Part shown: piece by piece, positions 34,026 through 42,887 of the stretch
Position numbering within the stretch: position 1 is the stretch's first letter
Layout of the letters: every line of letters begins with the position of its first letter
Assembly (NCBI RefSeq): GCF_003515775.1
Contig: NZ_QWEI01000001.1
Span: 1 to 64,000, forward strand
Length of the DNA: 64,000 bases
Direction: 5' to 3'
Source: Ureibacillus yapensis
GTDB lineage: Bacteria > Bacillota > Bacilli > Bacillales_A > Planococcaceae
Notes under the pieces: generated by a model
The model's database searches: none
Seen by the model: only the letters and a program-made list of their open reading frames with translations
Told to the model about the DNA's origin: nothing
Position numbers and translations under genes: made by a program

Positions 34026-35158
34026 ACACGCAGTGCCACCAATCGTTCATATAATTGTTCGTAATGATCTATAATCGGTTTTGCCAAAAATTTAGTTTGC
34101 ACTGTGGAAATGGCGGCTTGCCGGAATTGGATTAATTTTTCTTCATCCTGCAGTAATTCAATTGCATATTGAGCGGCCGCATCAGTATCTCCCAATTCAA
34201 CAACAAAACCATTTTCTCCATGGGAAACGACTTCCGGAATTCCCCCAACGTTCGTACCAATTCCCGGTACCCCGCACGCAAGAGCTTCCAGCAAAACCAG
34301 ACCGAACGATTCATTTTCGGACAATAATAGTTTCAAATCACTAATTCCAAAAAGTTCGGCTACATTTTCTTGTTTTCCTAAAAATAGCACATCGTCTTTA
34401 AAGGGGGATGTTTGTATGGAGTCCAGCACTCGATGTTTTTCAGGCCCATCACCAACAAGAAGCAATTTCGCCGGCATTTTTTCACGAACCTTGAAAAAGG
34501 TGCGAACCACATCGGGCAGGTTTTTAATTTTACGGAAGTTCGAAACGTGGATTAAAACGCGCTCGTCTTCCCGTATGCCAAATTGCTCTTTGAGATTTCC
34601 TGTATCGATCGGTTTGAATACGGATTCGTCCACAAAATTATAAACTGTTTCGATTTCTTTTGTTGTCCCGATCAAGTCATACGTCTGCTGCTTTAAAGCA
34701 TCGGAAACAGCTGTCACAATGTCCGATTTCTCAATTCCATATTTAATGGCTGGGGCCATCGTAGAATCTTGCCCCAATACTGAAATATCCGTTCCATGCA
34801 ATGTGGTTACGATTCCGATATTTTCACCGCACATTTCACGCGCCAACACCGCACACACAGCATGGGGAATAGCATAATGGACGTGAATCACATCGAGCTG
34901 TTTTTCTTTGATCACGTCCGCCATCTTGCTGGCCAAAGCAATGTCATACGGGGGATATTGAAATACGGAATAATTATTTACCTCCACTTCGTGAAAAAAT
35001 ACGTTAGGATAAATCTTATTTAATCGAAATGGAACACTGGACGTTATAAAATGGATTTCATGCCCTCTTTCTGCAAGCTTTTTTCCCAGTTCCGTAGCCA
35101 AAACCCCAGATCCACCCACTGTTGGATAACATGTAATTCCAATTCTTAATTTTCTCAT
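34022..35158 (-). CDS. bshA: BshA, N-acetylglucosaminyl L-malate synthase
   Basis: 378 residues, GT4 glycosyltransferase. The N-terminus [17 protein letters not shown] and C-terminal [26 protein letters not shown] donor-binding segment are typical of BshA. It joins GlcNAc to malate in the first step of bacillithiol synthesis. The ATG at 35158 is chosen (GAGAGG 11 nt upstream). In B. subtilis the deacetylase gene bshB1 lies directly upstream; here it is absent and mgsA comes next. Confidence 0.93.
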   Translation of the reverse strand: MRKLRIGITCYPTVGGSGVLATELGKKLAERGHEIHFITSSVPFRLNKIYPNVFFHEVEVNNYSVFQYPPYDIALASKMADVIKEKQLDVIHVHYAIPHAVCAVLAREMCGENIGIVTTLHGTDISVLGQDSTMAPAIKYGIEKSDIVTAVSDALKQQTYDLIGTTKEIETVYNFVDESVFKPIDTGNLKEQFGIREDERVLIHVSNFRKIKNLPDVVRTFFKVREKMPAKLLLVGDGPEKHRVLDSIQTSPFKDDVLFLGKQENVAELFGISDLKLLLSENESFGLVLLEALACGVPGIGTNVGGIPEVVSHGENGFVVELGDTDAAAQYAIELLQDEEKLIQFRQAAISTVQTKFLAKPIIDHYEQLYERLVALRV

Positions 35159-35323
35159 CCGACGTTCATCCTCTCTATCCAAGATATTTAATTATTTTTA
35201 GAATTAATTAATCAAATATGTGTAGATTCATGTATGCTTGTTTTTAGCTAAAACGCAAAAAAGCATCCGTCAGAAGTTCTCTATATTTAGATAATTAACG
35301 ACTAAATTTATTTTTTGAAACCA

Positions 35324-35728
35324 CTATTTACGTCTTTCCTGAATTAATCTCCAATCAACAAACCCTTCTTGAAGACCTTTCAGCAGTATTTCGGCGGTTC
35401 CCATATTTGTAGCCAGCGGGATATGGTATACATCACAGAGCCTTACCAGCGCAGCTACATCTGGTTCATGCGGCTGTGCAGTTAAAGGATCCCGGAAAAA
35501 GAAGACCATGTCCATATCGTTATTGGCAATCATCGCTCCAATTTGCTGATCGCCGCCTAATGGTCCTGACCGAAACCTTGTAACTTTCAATCCAACTTCA
35601 TCTTGTATTCTTTGTCCAGTTGTTCCTGTTGCATATAGGTCATGTTCTTGTAATATCTCTTTATATGCAATCGCAAATTCAACTAGACTATCTTTTTTTC
35701 GATCATGAGCAACCAGCGCAATTTTCAT
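35324..35728 (-). CDS. mgsA: Methylglyoxal synthase
   Basis: 134 residues, the full family length. [12 protein letters not shown], the phosphate-binding [17 protein letters not shown] and [15 protein letters not shown] (catalytic Asp region) are all present. It converts dihydroxyacetone phosphate to methylglyoxal, an overflow route when phosphate is short. It follows dapB by 15 nt, a conserved pairing. Confidence 0.95.
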   Translation of the reverse strand: MKIALVAHDRKKDSLVEFAIAYKEILQEHDLYATGTTGQRIQDEVGLKVTRFRSGPLGGDQQIGAMIANNDMDMVFFFRDPLTAQPHEPDVAALVRLCDVYHIPLATNMGTAEILLKGLQEGFVDWRLIQERRK

Positions 35729-35743
35729 GATAAAACTCCATTC

Positions 35744-36541
35744 TTAAAGAATATTTTCCAACCCATAAACCAATTCTTCCAAATTCATCACTTTTTCAAC
35801 ACAATATACCACGCCATCCATAAAGGATTCACGATTATAGGAATCATGGCGAATTGTAAGCATCTGGCCTTCTCCGCCAAATAATACTTCCTGGTGTGCA
35901 ACAAGACCAGGCAATCGAACAGAATGGATTCGCATGCCTTCAAAATCAGCGCCTCTTGCACCAGGCATCGTTTCCTTTTCAAATTCATGGCCTTGTTTTC
36001 TGGCTTCCCGTACTTCCGCAATCATTTGCGCAGTTTTTTTAGCCGTGCCGGATGGTGCATCCAATTTGCGGTCATGATGCAGCTCAATGATTTCAACGTG
36101 CGGTAAATATTTAGCCGCTTCTTGGGCAAATTTCATCATCAAAACTGCCCCAATTGCGAAGTTTGGTGCAATGATACAGCCGACTTTATTGGTTTTGGCC
36201 AAATTCGTTAGTTCTTCTAATTGTTCATCTGTGAATCCTGTTGTTCCAACAACTGTACGTACATTATGTAACATGGCAACTTTTGTATGCTCATATACTG
36301 ATTCTGGATTTGTTAAGTCGATCAATACATCCGGTTTTGTTTCCGTAATTAATTGAGTTAAATCCGTATAGATCGGTGCATCGAAATTCGGAGGAAACAT
36401 TTCAAGCTCCGCCAAACTCTCTCCTACTTGCTTGTAATCCAATGCAGCGACAAGTTCCAATCCATCATGGTTATAAACTGTTCTTACAGCTGCCGATCCC
36501 ATTTTCCCTCTACTGCCTGCAATTGCCACTTTAATTTTCAT
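35744..36541 (-). CDS. dapB: 4-hydroxy-tetrahydrodipicolinate reductase
   Basis: 265 residues. N-terminal Rossmann GSRGKMGSAAV, GTTGFTDEQL, and the catalytic ELHHDRKLDAPSGTAKKTA are present. It produces tetrahydrodipicolinate for diaminopimelate, lysine and spore dipicolinate. It heads dapB-mgsA. No lysine riboswitch was found upstream. Confidence 0.96.
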   Translation of the reverse strand: MKIKVAIAGSRGKMGSAAVRTVYNHDGLELVAALDYKQVGESLAELEMFPPNFDAPIYTDLTQLITETKPDVLIDLTNPESVYEHTKVAMLHNVRTVVGTTGFTDEQLEELTNLAKTNKVGCIIAPNFAIGAVLMMKFAQEAAKYLPHVEIIELHHDRKLDAPSGTAKKTAQMIAEVREARKQGHEFEKETMPGARGADFEGMRIHSVRLPGLVAHQEVLFGGEGQMLTIRHDSYNRESFMDGVVYCVEKVMNLEELVYGLENIL

Positions 36542-36952
36542 TTTCTATTCGTCCTTTCTCTCTATCGCCAAAATTGCGTTTAACCATTGGATATGTTGCG
36601 TGTTTTAAAACATACTACATATCACAAGATACTCCTCTTATTATGTACCAATTGTTAAATAATCGTTTAAAATCCCGGAGCAAGTTGTCAAAAGATGAAA
36701 AATAAAACATAATGAAGTGATATATTCTTCCGTTTTTACAGAAAGCAAGCTAACTATATCATACCTAAGTTACCGCTTCTATGATATTATCTTGCCCTCA
36801 TATGCTTAGGTTTCACGCAATTCTTAAAGAAGTGGTGTTTTCTATATTTATAATATTGAACTGAGGGTTTTACTGCAAGTTAATCTAGGGAAAAGCGTCA
36901 ATATTAGGAGAAAAATCGAGATATCGATTGTTCAGGTTTGGAGGTTTTCTTA
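36542..36952. promoter_or_regulatory. Divergent dapB/ypjC intergenic region with plus-strand promoter
   Basis: About 410 nt without a supported ORF. On the plus strand TTGTCA (36685-36690), a 17-nt spacer and CATAAT (36708-36713) make a good sigma-A promoter for ypjC, giving a leader of roughly 230 nt. A TATAAT at 36849-36854 has no -35. No riboswitch was recognised. Confidence 0.45.
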
Positions 36953-37801
36953 TTGAAAGGGTTAAAATTAAAAAATATAGTCGGCATATTACTCGGGGCT
37001 GCCATCTATAGTTTTGGCTTTGTTCATTTTAATATGCAAAATGAACTTGGAGAAGGCGGTTTTAGTGGAATTACGTTAATTTTATATTTTACGCTCCATT
37101 GGGATCCTGCTATCATGAACTTAATCTTGAATATACCGATGTTTATTCTGGGCTGGAAACAATTCGGACGCAAGGAATTCATTTATACCATCATTGGAAC
37201 TGTGGCAGTTTCCGTCTTTTTAAGAATTTTCCAAGTGTATGAAGTAAATTTAAACCTTGAAGATGATTTATTTTTAGCCGCATTATTCGCTGGGGTTTTT
37301 GTCGGTGTGGGTCTTGGAATCATCTTCCGCTGTGGAGGGACAACTGGGGGCGTAGATATTATTGCCCGTATTGCAAATAAGAAGCTTGGCTGGAGTATGG
37401 GTAAAACCATGTTTATGTTTGACTTCTGTGTTATTGTTGCTTCCTGGCTTACTTTCCTGGACGCTCGTTCGATGATGTATACATTGGTTGCCGTGTATAT
37501 CGGGGCTAGGGTAATTGATATGGTGCAGGAGGGCGCTTATTCGGCGAAAGCGGCACTAATCATTTCAAACAATCCTAATGAGATCGCCAATGTAATTTCG
37601 GAAAGGATGGAACGAGGAATTACAGTGTTCCACGGATACGGTCACTACACAAAGCAATCAAAAGACGTGCTTTATTGCATCGTCGGCCGCAATGAAATTG
37701 TTCGTTTAAAATCCATTATTCGCTCCATTGATCCAAATGCTTTTGTTTCGATTATTGAGGTCAAGGATGTTACCGGCGAAGGATTCAGAATCGATGAGTA
37801 A
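36953..37801 (+). CDS. ypjC: YitT family membrane protein YpjC
   Basis: 282 residues. About six hydrophobic segments occupy the first ~190 residues, including the family motif RCGGTTGGVDIIARI. A soluble C-terminal DUF2179 domain (KDVLYCIVGRNEIVRLKSIIRSIDPNAFVSI) follows. Function is unknown. The start is the TTG at 36953, spaced 8 nt from TTTGGAGG; the TTG at 36938 lies within that ribosome binding site. The location beside dapB matches ypjC, but ypjB and ypjD (MazG) are not present in this window. Confidence 0.88.
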   Translation: MKGLKLKNIVGILLGAAIYSFGFVHFNMQNELGEGGFSGITLILYFTLHWDPAIMNLILNIPMFILGWKQFGRKEFIYTIIGTVAVSVFLRIFQVYEVNLNLEDDLFLAALFAGVFVGVGLGIIFRCGGTTGGVDIIARIANKKLGWSMGKTMFMFDFCVIVASWLTFLDARSMMYTLVAVYIGARVIDMVQEGAYSAKAALIISNNPNEIANVISERMERGITVFHGYGHYTKQSKDVLYCIVGRNEIVRLKSIIRSIDPNAFVSIIEVKDVTGEGFRIDE

Positions 37802-37828
37802 GCATCGAAAAAATAAGGAGTGGTACAA

Positions 37829-38122
37829 ATAGCCAGCTCGGAGAAAGTGCCAAGAATCTGCAAGAATGGGCATCAATATTATAAAAGCAGCGATTGTAAT
37901 ACTTGCCCGACATGCGAAAAGGCAAATCGGCCGGACAACGGTTTTCTATCTTTGTTATCTGCACCTGCCCGCAGAGCACTATTGCATCGAGACATTACTA
38001 CTTTAGAACAACTTTCGGCTTATAGCGAAAAAGAAATATTATCTTTGCACGGAATCGGTCCCAGTTCTATTCCAAAGCTAAAAGCCGCTCTTTCCGCAAG
38101 CGGACTAGCCTTTCGACAATAA
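37829..38122 (+). CDS. Zinc-ribbon plus helix-hairpin-helix protein
   Basis: 97 residues if read from ATA at 37829. The N-terminus has a Cys cluster (Cys11, His15, Cys23, Cys26, Cys29). The C-terminus (~55-92, ITTLEQLSAYSEKEILSLHGIGPSSIPKLKAAL) is a helix-hairpin-helix domain like that of the RNA polymerase alpha C-terminal domain, suggesting nucleic-acid binding. AAGGAG lies 8 nt before the ATA. The only canonical upstream start, GTG at 37820, overlaps that site and would be poorly initiated; the next GTG is at 37850. It follows ypjC closely and ends at a strong terminator. Confidence 0.75.
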   Translation: MASSEKVPRICKNGHQYYKSSDCNTCPTCEKANRPDNGFLSLLSAPARRALLHRDITTLEQLSAYSEKEILSLHGIGPSSIPKLKAALSASGLAFRQ

Positions 38123-38135
38123 GCATTTAAAGTTG

Positions 38136-38176
38136 GGCAGCACAGAAAGCTTTTGACTTTCTGTGCTGCCTTTTAT
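38136..38176 (+). terminator. Terminator between the HhH gene and the quinohemoprotein gene
   Basis: A perfect 14-bp stem GGCAGCACAGAAAG (38136-38149) with CTTTCTGTGCTGCC (38157-38170), followed by TTTTA. The genes on both sides converge on it. Confidence 0.85.
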
Positions 38177-38195
38177 ACTTACGCTGGAATTTTTT

Positions 38196-40391
38196 CTATT
38201 CGTCCGCCTTTGTAAGAACTTCATTCACATTTTTAGCCACTGCCGCTATCTCTTCCTCGGACAAATTGGCTTCAAATGCAGGCATCGTAGTTCCCCCATT
38301 TTTCACTCGGTCTATTACGTTAGCGTAGCTCTCCGCAAACTCACTTAGCTGAAGGTTAGGTCCGTTATGCCCATTTTCACCCATATTGCCATGGCATGAT
38401 AGACAGTTTCCTTCATAGACGGAGAAGCCCAAATCATATGTGTCCGCTGTTTTACCAGTTGTATCCTCACCCTTTTCTGCTTTTGCCGCTTGCTGTCCTT
38501 TACTGACCTCTGAGGCATCAAGCGGTTTCCCATTCCACTTTCCATCCAACTTAAACGTATACACTTTATCACCGTGAACAGAACCAGCGAGGGAGTTCCC
38601 GGCAGCAAAAATGGATAAATATTGTTCGCCATCGATTTCATAAGTGACAGATGGTGCATTTGCCCCCGCATCCATTTTGTAGCTCCATACTTCTTCTCCA
38701 GTTTTAGCGTTGAACGCAATTAAACGCCCATCATTATGGCCAACGAAGATTAAATCACCGGCAGTTGCAAGAACTCCCGAGTATGCGTTTGTATCCCAAA
38801 CAACTTGCCATGCAACGGTGTTTGTTTTTACATCCATGGCAGTAATCGTTCCCTTTACTGGTGCATCGTTCACTGGGACAAAGATACTGCCAATCCACAT
38901 ACCACCCTCTTCATAAGCGTCTTCATCCTGTCTTGATAATGCAACATAAGCATCTGTCCCCAGTACATAGAAATATTCCGTTTCAGGCGAATAAGCTGAA
39001 GGCGGCCAGTTCGCTCCCCCGAATGCCGATGGTTTCAAAGTAATCGGTTCATCCCAGAAAGGCGTGAAAATCGAACCAAACTTACCTTCAAATGCTTCTC
39101 CCAAGTCTCTTTTAACATCCTCTTCCGTGAGCCCTTGAGGGACAAACGAATCTCCCTTAGGGAACGGCTGAGTTGGTGAGGTTTTTTGTTCGGCGAGCTG
39201 AGGAACTTCTTTTTCTTCAATTCCAATCAACGGTTCCCCATTTGTTCGATCCAAGAAATAAATCCAGCCTGTTTTACCCGCTTCCCCCAAAGCTTTTCTT
39301 GTTTCGCCGTTAATCCCTACATCAAACAAAATGACTGGGTTTGTAGGGTCAAGATCCCAAATGTCATGATGAACTTGTTGGAAATGCCAGATATATTCTC
39401 CTGTTTCTGCATTTAATGCGACAATGGAGTTTGCGTATAAATTGTCTCCTTCACGCTTGCTTCCATCAAGATCCGGAGATGTATTTCCTGTTACAAAATA
39501 GATATAGCCAAGTTCAGGGTCAACAGCCGGCGTGTTCCAAACAGGCGCTCCTCCATGAAGCCAGTTCTTATGCTCATCATCCGGCCACGTATCACCGTTT
39601 TCTTCTCCTGGTGCAGGAATTGTATACCATCTCCACACTTCATGGCCGTACTCCGCATCATACGCCATGATTCGACCGCGAATTCCATATTCTCCACCCG
39701 AAACGCCCGTATAAACTTTTCCATTATAATATAGAGGTGTACTTGTAATCGTATATCCTTCTTCCCAATTCGCAACTTCCGTTTCCCACACAACTTCCCA
39801 CGTTTTTTGGTCCAAAGCTACCAATCGAGCATCCAAAAGACCGGCAAAGACAAGTCCTTCTCCTACCGTGACTCCCCTTGTCGTCCAGCCACAACAGACC
39901 GTATCAAGTTTTTCTTCAATTTGCGGGCGATATTCCCAAATCTTTTCTCCTGTTTTTGCATCAAGCGCCAACACATCATTTTCCGCGGTTGCAATGTACA
40001 TGACGCCATCCACAACGACTGGTGTTGCTTCACCTGAAAATTTCATATCCAAGCTTGACCCTAAACTCGTTACCCACTCAGGTTTTAATTGATTGATTGT
40101 CTCTATGTTTATTTGATCGAGTTCCGAAAAACGTCTGTTAAAATAATCACCGCCGTGTGTGGTCCATTCTTCATTGGCATAATCCACTTTAATATGAGGC
40201 TGACTGGAACTTTTACTATCCGATGTTTTTTCTTCAGCAGTGTCACGAACAACTAGATGAGGACTTTTTTCATCTTCCTTGTAATCTTCCAAGCTTTGTT
40301 TTGTTAATACACCAGCATAAAAAGCCAATCCGCAAATCATGATGAAAGCAAGAAAACCAAACAATACCATCTTGGAAAAACTAACGCGCAT
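38196..40391 (-). CDS. Membrane-anchored PQQ-dependent quinohemoprotein alcohol dehydrogenase-like
   Basis: 731 residues. A membrane anchor (~8-30) is followed by an eight-bladed PQQ propeller: vicinal Cys166-Cys167 (DTVCCGWTTRG), WDLDPTNP with the conserved Asp, GGANWPPSAYSP and repeated W-motif blades. A C-terminal cytochrome c domain has CLSCH (663-667) and a likely Met703 ligand. It should oxidise an alcohol or aldehyde outside the cell and pass electrons through haem to the respiratory chain. No PQQ synthesis genes are in this window. The ATG at 40391 follows a GGGGGAG ribosome binding site. It is absent from the equivalent B. subtilis locus. Confidence 0.9.
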   Translation of the reverse strand: MRVSFSKMVLFGFLAFIMICGLAFYAGVLTKQSLEDYKEDEKSPHLVVRDTAEEKTSDSKSSSQPHIKVDYANEEWTTHGGDYFNRRFSELDQINIETINQLKPEWVTSLGSSLDMKFSGEATPVVVDGVMYIATAENDVLALDAKTGEKIWEYRPQIEEKLDTVCCGWTTRGVTVGEGLVFAGLLDARLVALDQKTWEVVWETEVANWEEGYTITSTPLYYNGKVYTGVSGGEYGIRGRIMAYDAEYGHEVWRWYTIPAPGEENGDTWPDDEHKNWLHGGAPVWNTPAVDPELGYIYFVTGNTSPDLDGSKREGDNLYANSIVALNAETGEYIWHFQQVHHDIWDLDPTNPVILFDVGINGETRKALGEAGKTGWIYFLDRTNGEPLIGIEEKEVPQLAEQKTSPTQPFPKGDSFVPQGLTEEDVKRDLGEAFEGKFGSIFTPFWDEPITLKPSAFGGANWPPSAYSPETEYFYVLGTDAYVALSRQDEDAYEEGGMWIGSIFVPVNDAPVKGTITAMDVKTNTVAWQVVWDTNAYSGVLATAGDLIFVGHNDGRLIAFNAKTGEEVWSYKMDAGANAPSVTYEIDGEQYLSIFAAGNSLAGSVHGDKVYTFKLDGKWNGKPLDASEVSKGQQAAKAEKGEDTTGKTADTYDLGFSVYEGNCLSCHGNMGENGHNGPNLQLSEFAESYANVIDRVKNGGTTMPAFEANLSEEEIAAVAKNVNEVLTKADE

Positions 40392-40499
40392 TTCTCTCCC
40401 CCCCAAAGTTTTCTTATGTCAAGCGTGATTACGCTTTCATAACTGCTTATATCTCATTCTATTAACTGCATGAATAAGATATTATCTTTTGGGGAAAAG

Positions 40500-40527
40500 A
40501 AAAAAAACCGACCAAAATGGCCGGTTT
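40500..40527 (-). terminator. Terminator of yugP
   Basis: AAACCGACC (40505-40513) pairs with GGCCGGTTT (40519-40527, one wobble). The minus strand continues with TTTTTTTTCTTTTCC. Confidence 0.85.
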
Positions 40528-40541
40528 ACGGGTTGCAATCC

Positions 40542-41234
40542 TTAATCGTCTGATCGCATGTTTGTATAAATTAAAATTAAACGAAGCAATTCAAGAACAG
40601 CTACCGCTGCTGCTGCCACATAAGTCATGGCTGCTGCACTTAATACTTTTTTCGCACTGCGTTCTTCATTGTTAGATATTATACCCAGTGAAACGACTTC
40701 ATTCATTGCTCGTTTGGATGCGTCAAACTCTACTGGCAACGTAACAATTTGGAATAAAACACCTGCTGCAAGCAACACAATTCCTAATAATAACATTCCA
40801 GAACTCGAAGCAAAAATACCAATCATCACGAAAATCCAAGAAGCATTTGATGAAATATTCGCAACAGGCACTAATTTTGAACGCAAAGTTAAAAATGAAT
40901 AAGCTTCTTTATGTTGAATTGCATGTCCGACTTCGTGTGCAGCTACCGCTGTCCCTGCAATTGATGACTCATAGAAATTGCTTTCAGATAAAGCCACCGT
41001 TTTGGTTGCCGGGTTATAGTGGTCGGATAACACACCTTGTGTTGGCACGACGCGCACATCAAATAATCCATGGTGATCCAGGATCATACGTGCAACCTGA
41101 GCACCTGTCATCCCTTTCGAAGCCGAGACTTGTGAAAATTTACGGTAGGTGCTTTTAACTTTAAACTGCGCATAAATCGGCACAATTAAGATAATTAGAA
41201 AGTACACAATATACATTCCAGCTGTCAATACCAT
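40542..41234 (-). CDS. yugP: Zinc metallopeptidase YugP
   Basis: 230 residues. The zinc motif HEVGH sits in TAVAAHEVGHAIQH (~100). There is an N-terminal membrane segment and two or three further ones around 130-170 and 205-225, so the active site is membrane-associated. The substrate is unknown. In B. subtilis yugP lies elsewhere; here it sits between ypjA and the quinohemoprotein gene. The exact start is uncertain: the ATG at 41234 is close to its AAAGGA site and a TTG two codons later is better spaced. Confidence 0.88.
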   Translation of the reverse strand: MVLTAGMYIVYFLIILIVPIYAQFKVKSTYRKFSQVSASKGMTGAQVARMILDHHGLFDVRVVPTQGVLSDHYNPATKTVALSESNFYESSIAGTAVAAHEVGHAIQHKEAYSFLTLRSKLVPVANISSNASWIFVMIGIFASSSGMLLLGIVLLAAGVLFQIVTLPVEFDASKRAMNEVVSLGIISNNEERSAKKVLSAAAMTYVAAAAVAVLELLRLILIYTNMRSDD

Positions 41235-41275
41235 CTTCCTTTCTAATAATTTGCTATAATACTAATTTTAATGAT

Positions 41276-41878
41276 TTAAAAATGCTTTTGCAAATATTCG
41301 CGCTTAGTATAAGCAACATAAGCGATGGAAATGCATGCAATGGAAAGCCAAAAAGTAAAATAGCCCACATGGCTGGCATATTCATTGATGACGCTATAGG
41401 TTGGCATCTGGCCGTAAATATAATCGATCACATCATTATGCAATGTCCAAATGGCCGCAATGACAAGATGGACCATCTCAAATTTGTATTTACCCATATA
41501 TAAAATAGCTTCCACTGCCATTAAACCATGGGAAGCGATCAGCATCCAGCCTGACCAGCCAATCGAACCGGCTTCAGCCAACGTCAATAAGTTCATGGCA
41601 ACTGCCCAAACGCCGTATTTAACAAGTGTAACTAGAGCCAATGCCTCCATCAGCTTGAAGTGTTTCCCGAATATCCAGCCCAGTACCGCAATGGAAAAAA
41701 ACAAACTCGCTGTGGGACTGTCAGGTACAAAAATCAAAAACTGCGGAGCTGTTCTTGATAATTGAGATTCATACCAAATATACCCATATATTGTACCCAG
41801 GAAATTAATAATAAAAAGCAAAACCAAAAAAGAGCGATGCTGCAAAAGAAACCAAATTTGTGCAAAAAAAGTATTCAT
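41276..41878 (-). CDS. ypjA: YpjA family membrane protein (DUF1405)
   Basis: 200 residues with about six hydrophobic segments. It is recognised as YpjA by the blocks LGTIYGYIWYESQL, FVPDSPTASLFF and ASHGLMAVEAIL and by its place after qcrC. Function is unknown; the link to the cytochrome bc operon suggests a respiratory role, which is inference. Confidence 0.88.
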   Translation of the reverse strand: MNTFFAQIWFLLQHRSFLVLLFIINFLGTIYGYIWYESQLSRTAPQFLIFVPDSPTASLFFSIAVLGWIFGKHFKLMEALALVTLVKYGVWAVAMNLLTLAEAGSIGWSGWMLIASHGLMAVEAILYMGKYKFEMVHLVIAAIWTLHNDVIDYIYGQMPTYSVINEYASHVGYFTFWLSIACISIAYVAYTKREYLQKHF

Positions 41879-41983
41879 CTTTTATATCCCCTTTTATTTC
41901 ATTTGAAATTAGATATTTTATGTATATTTCATGAATATTTTATGTATTTCTTTACTAAACTAATCATACTAGAAAGAAAAGAA

Positions 41984-42019
41984 TATAAAAGAGAAGAGAG
42001 CCAGTTTCCTGACTCTCTT
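41984..42019 (-). terminator. Terminator of qcrABC
   Basis: AAGAGAGCCAG (41994-42004) pairs with CTGACTCTCTT (42009-42019, one wobble) around a four-base loop, GAAA on the transcribed strand. On the minus strand it is followed by CTCTTTTATATT. Confidence 0.65.
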
Positions 42020-42037
42020 GGCAATAAAATATTAATC

Positions 42038-42841
42038 TTATTCTTCAGGTTTCAAACTAGCGATGAATTCAGCCAAAACTTGAAGTTCTTCATCAGTTCC
42101 TGCAAATTGACCGGATGGCATTGCCCCACGGCCATTTTTGATCACTTCTGCAACTTCTTCAGCTGTTAATTCGTTACCTAATAGACGAGGTGCTGCACCT
42201 CCACCTTCCATTTCGGTACCATGACAAGCAATACATGATTTGCCTTGCTCTCCCGAATAGATAAGGTATCCTTCAGCTTCTTTATCCAATTCAACTTCAG
42301 GCACTAGCCCCAAATGTTCATCCGTAATTTCGCCTTGTGCTTTCGCTGCTTCCCAGTCATGGTTTACAACGGATTCCCATGTTAAGTAAATCATGGAAGC
42401 AAGAGCCAATAACATAAATGCAGTAGGCAATGGACGTTTTGATGGACGACGTTCCGGACCCTTGTCCAAGAACGGCACCAATAATAATGCACCAATTGCA
42501 ATACCAGGAACAATAATTGCACCAATAACATTGTATGGTCCGGATGCATATGTGTATTTTAATAATTGGTACAAGAATAAGAAGTACCAGTCCGGTAATG
42601 GAATATATGAAGCATTTGTTGGATCTGCCGGACCTTCAAGTGGCGAAGGATGTGCGACAGTCAATAATAAATATCCGATTAAGAAAACGGCACCAACCAT
42701 CCATTCTTTCAATAAGAAATCCGGCCAGAAAGCTTCCGTTTTACCTGGATACTCGGAATAATCTTTAGGCATATTCACCATACGGTTGTTCGCTTTAATG
42801 CGGGAATCGCCTACGAATTTCATTCCTTTTCCGCGATGCAT
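42038..42841 (-). CDS. qcrC: Menaquinol:cytochrome c reductase cytochrome b/c subunit
   Basis: 267 residues. The first half holds three membrane helices equivalent to the C-terminal part of cytochrome b (WMVGAVFLIGYLLLTVAHPSPLEGPADP, PDWYFLFLYQLLKY). The second half is a cytochrome c domain with CIACH and an axial Met in GAMPSG. This b/c fusion is the Bacillus-type arrangement. AAAGGAGGGG precedes the ATG. Third gene of qcrABC. Confidence 0.96.
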   Translation of the reverse strand: MHRGKGMKFVGDSRIKANNRMVNMPKDYSEYPGKTEAFWPDFLLKEWMVGAVFLIGYLLLTVAHPSPLEGPADPTNASYIPLPDWYFLFLYQLLKYTYASGPYNVIGAIIVPGIAIGALLLVPFLDKGPERRPSKRPLPTAFMLLALASMIYLTWESVVNHDWEAAKAQGEITDEHLGLVPEVELDKEAEGYLIYSGEQGKSCIACHGTEMEGGGAAPRLLGNELTAEEVAEVIKNGRGAMPSGQFAGTDEELQVLAEFIASLKPEE

Positions 42842-42887
42842 AGAGTCCCCTCCTTTAAGAAATCATGGACCAATAAAACGCTCTAAA

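Noticed and set aside
36542-36937. Lysine riboswitch upstream of dapB
   Set aside because: None of the conserved L-box segments could be recognised on the minus strand.
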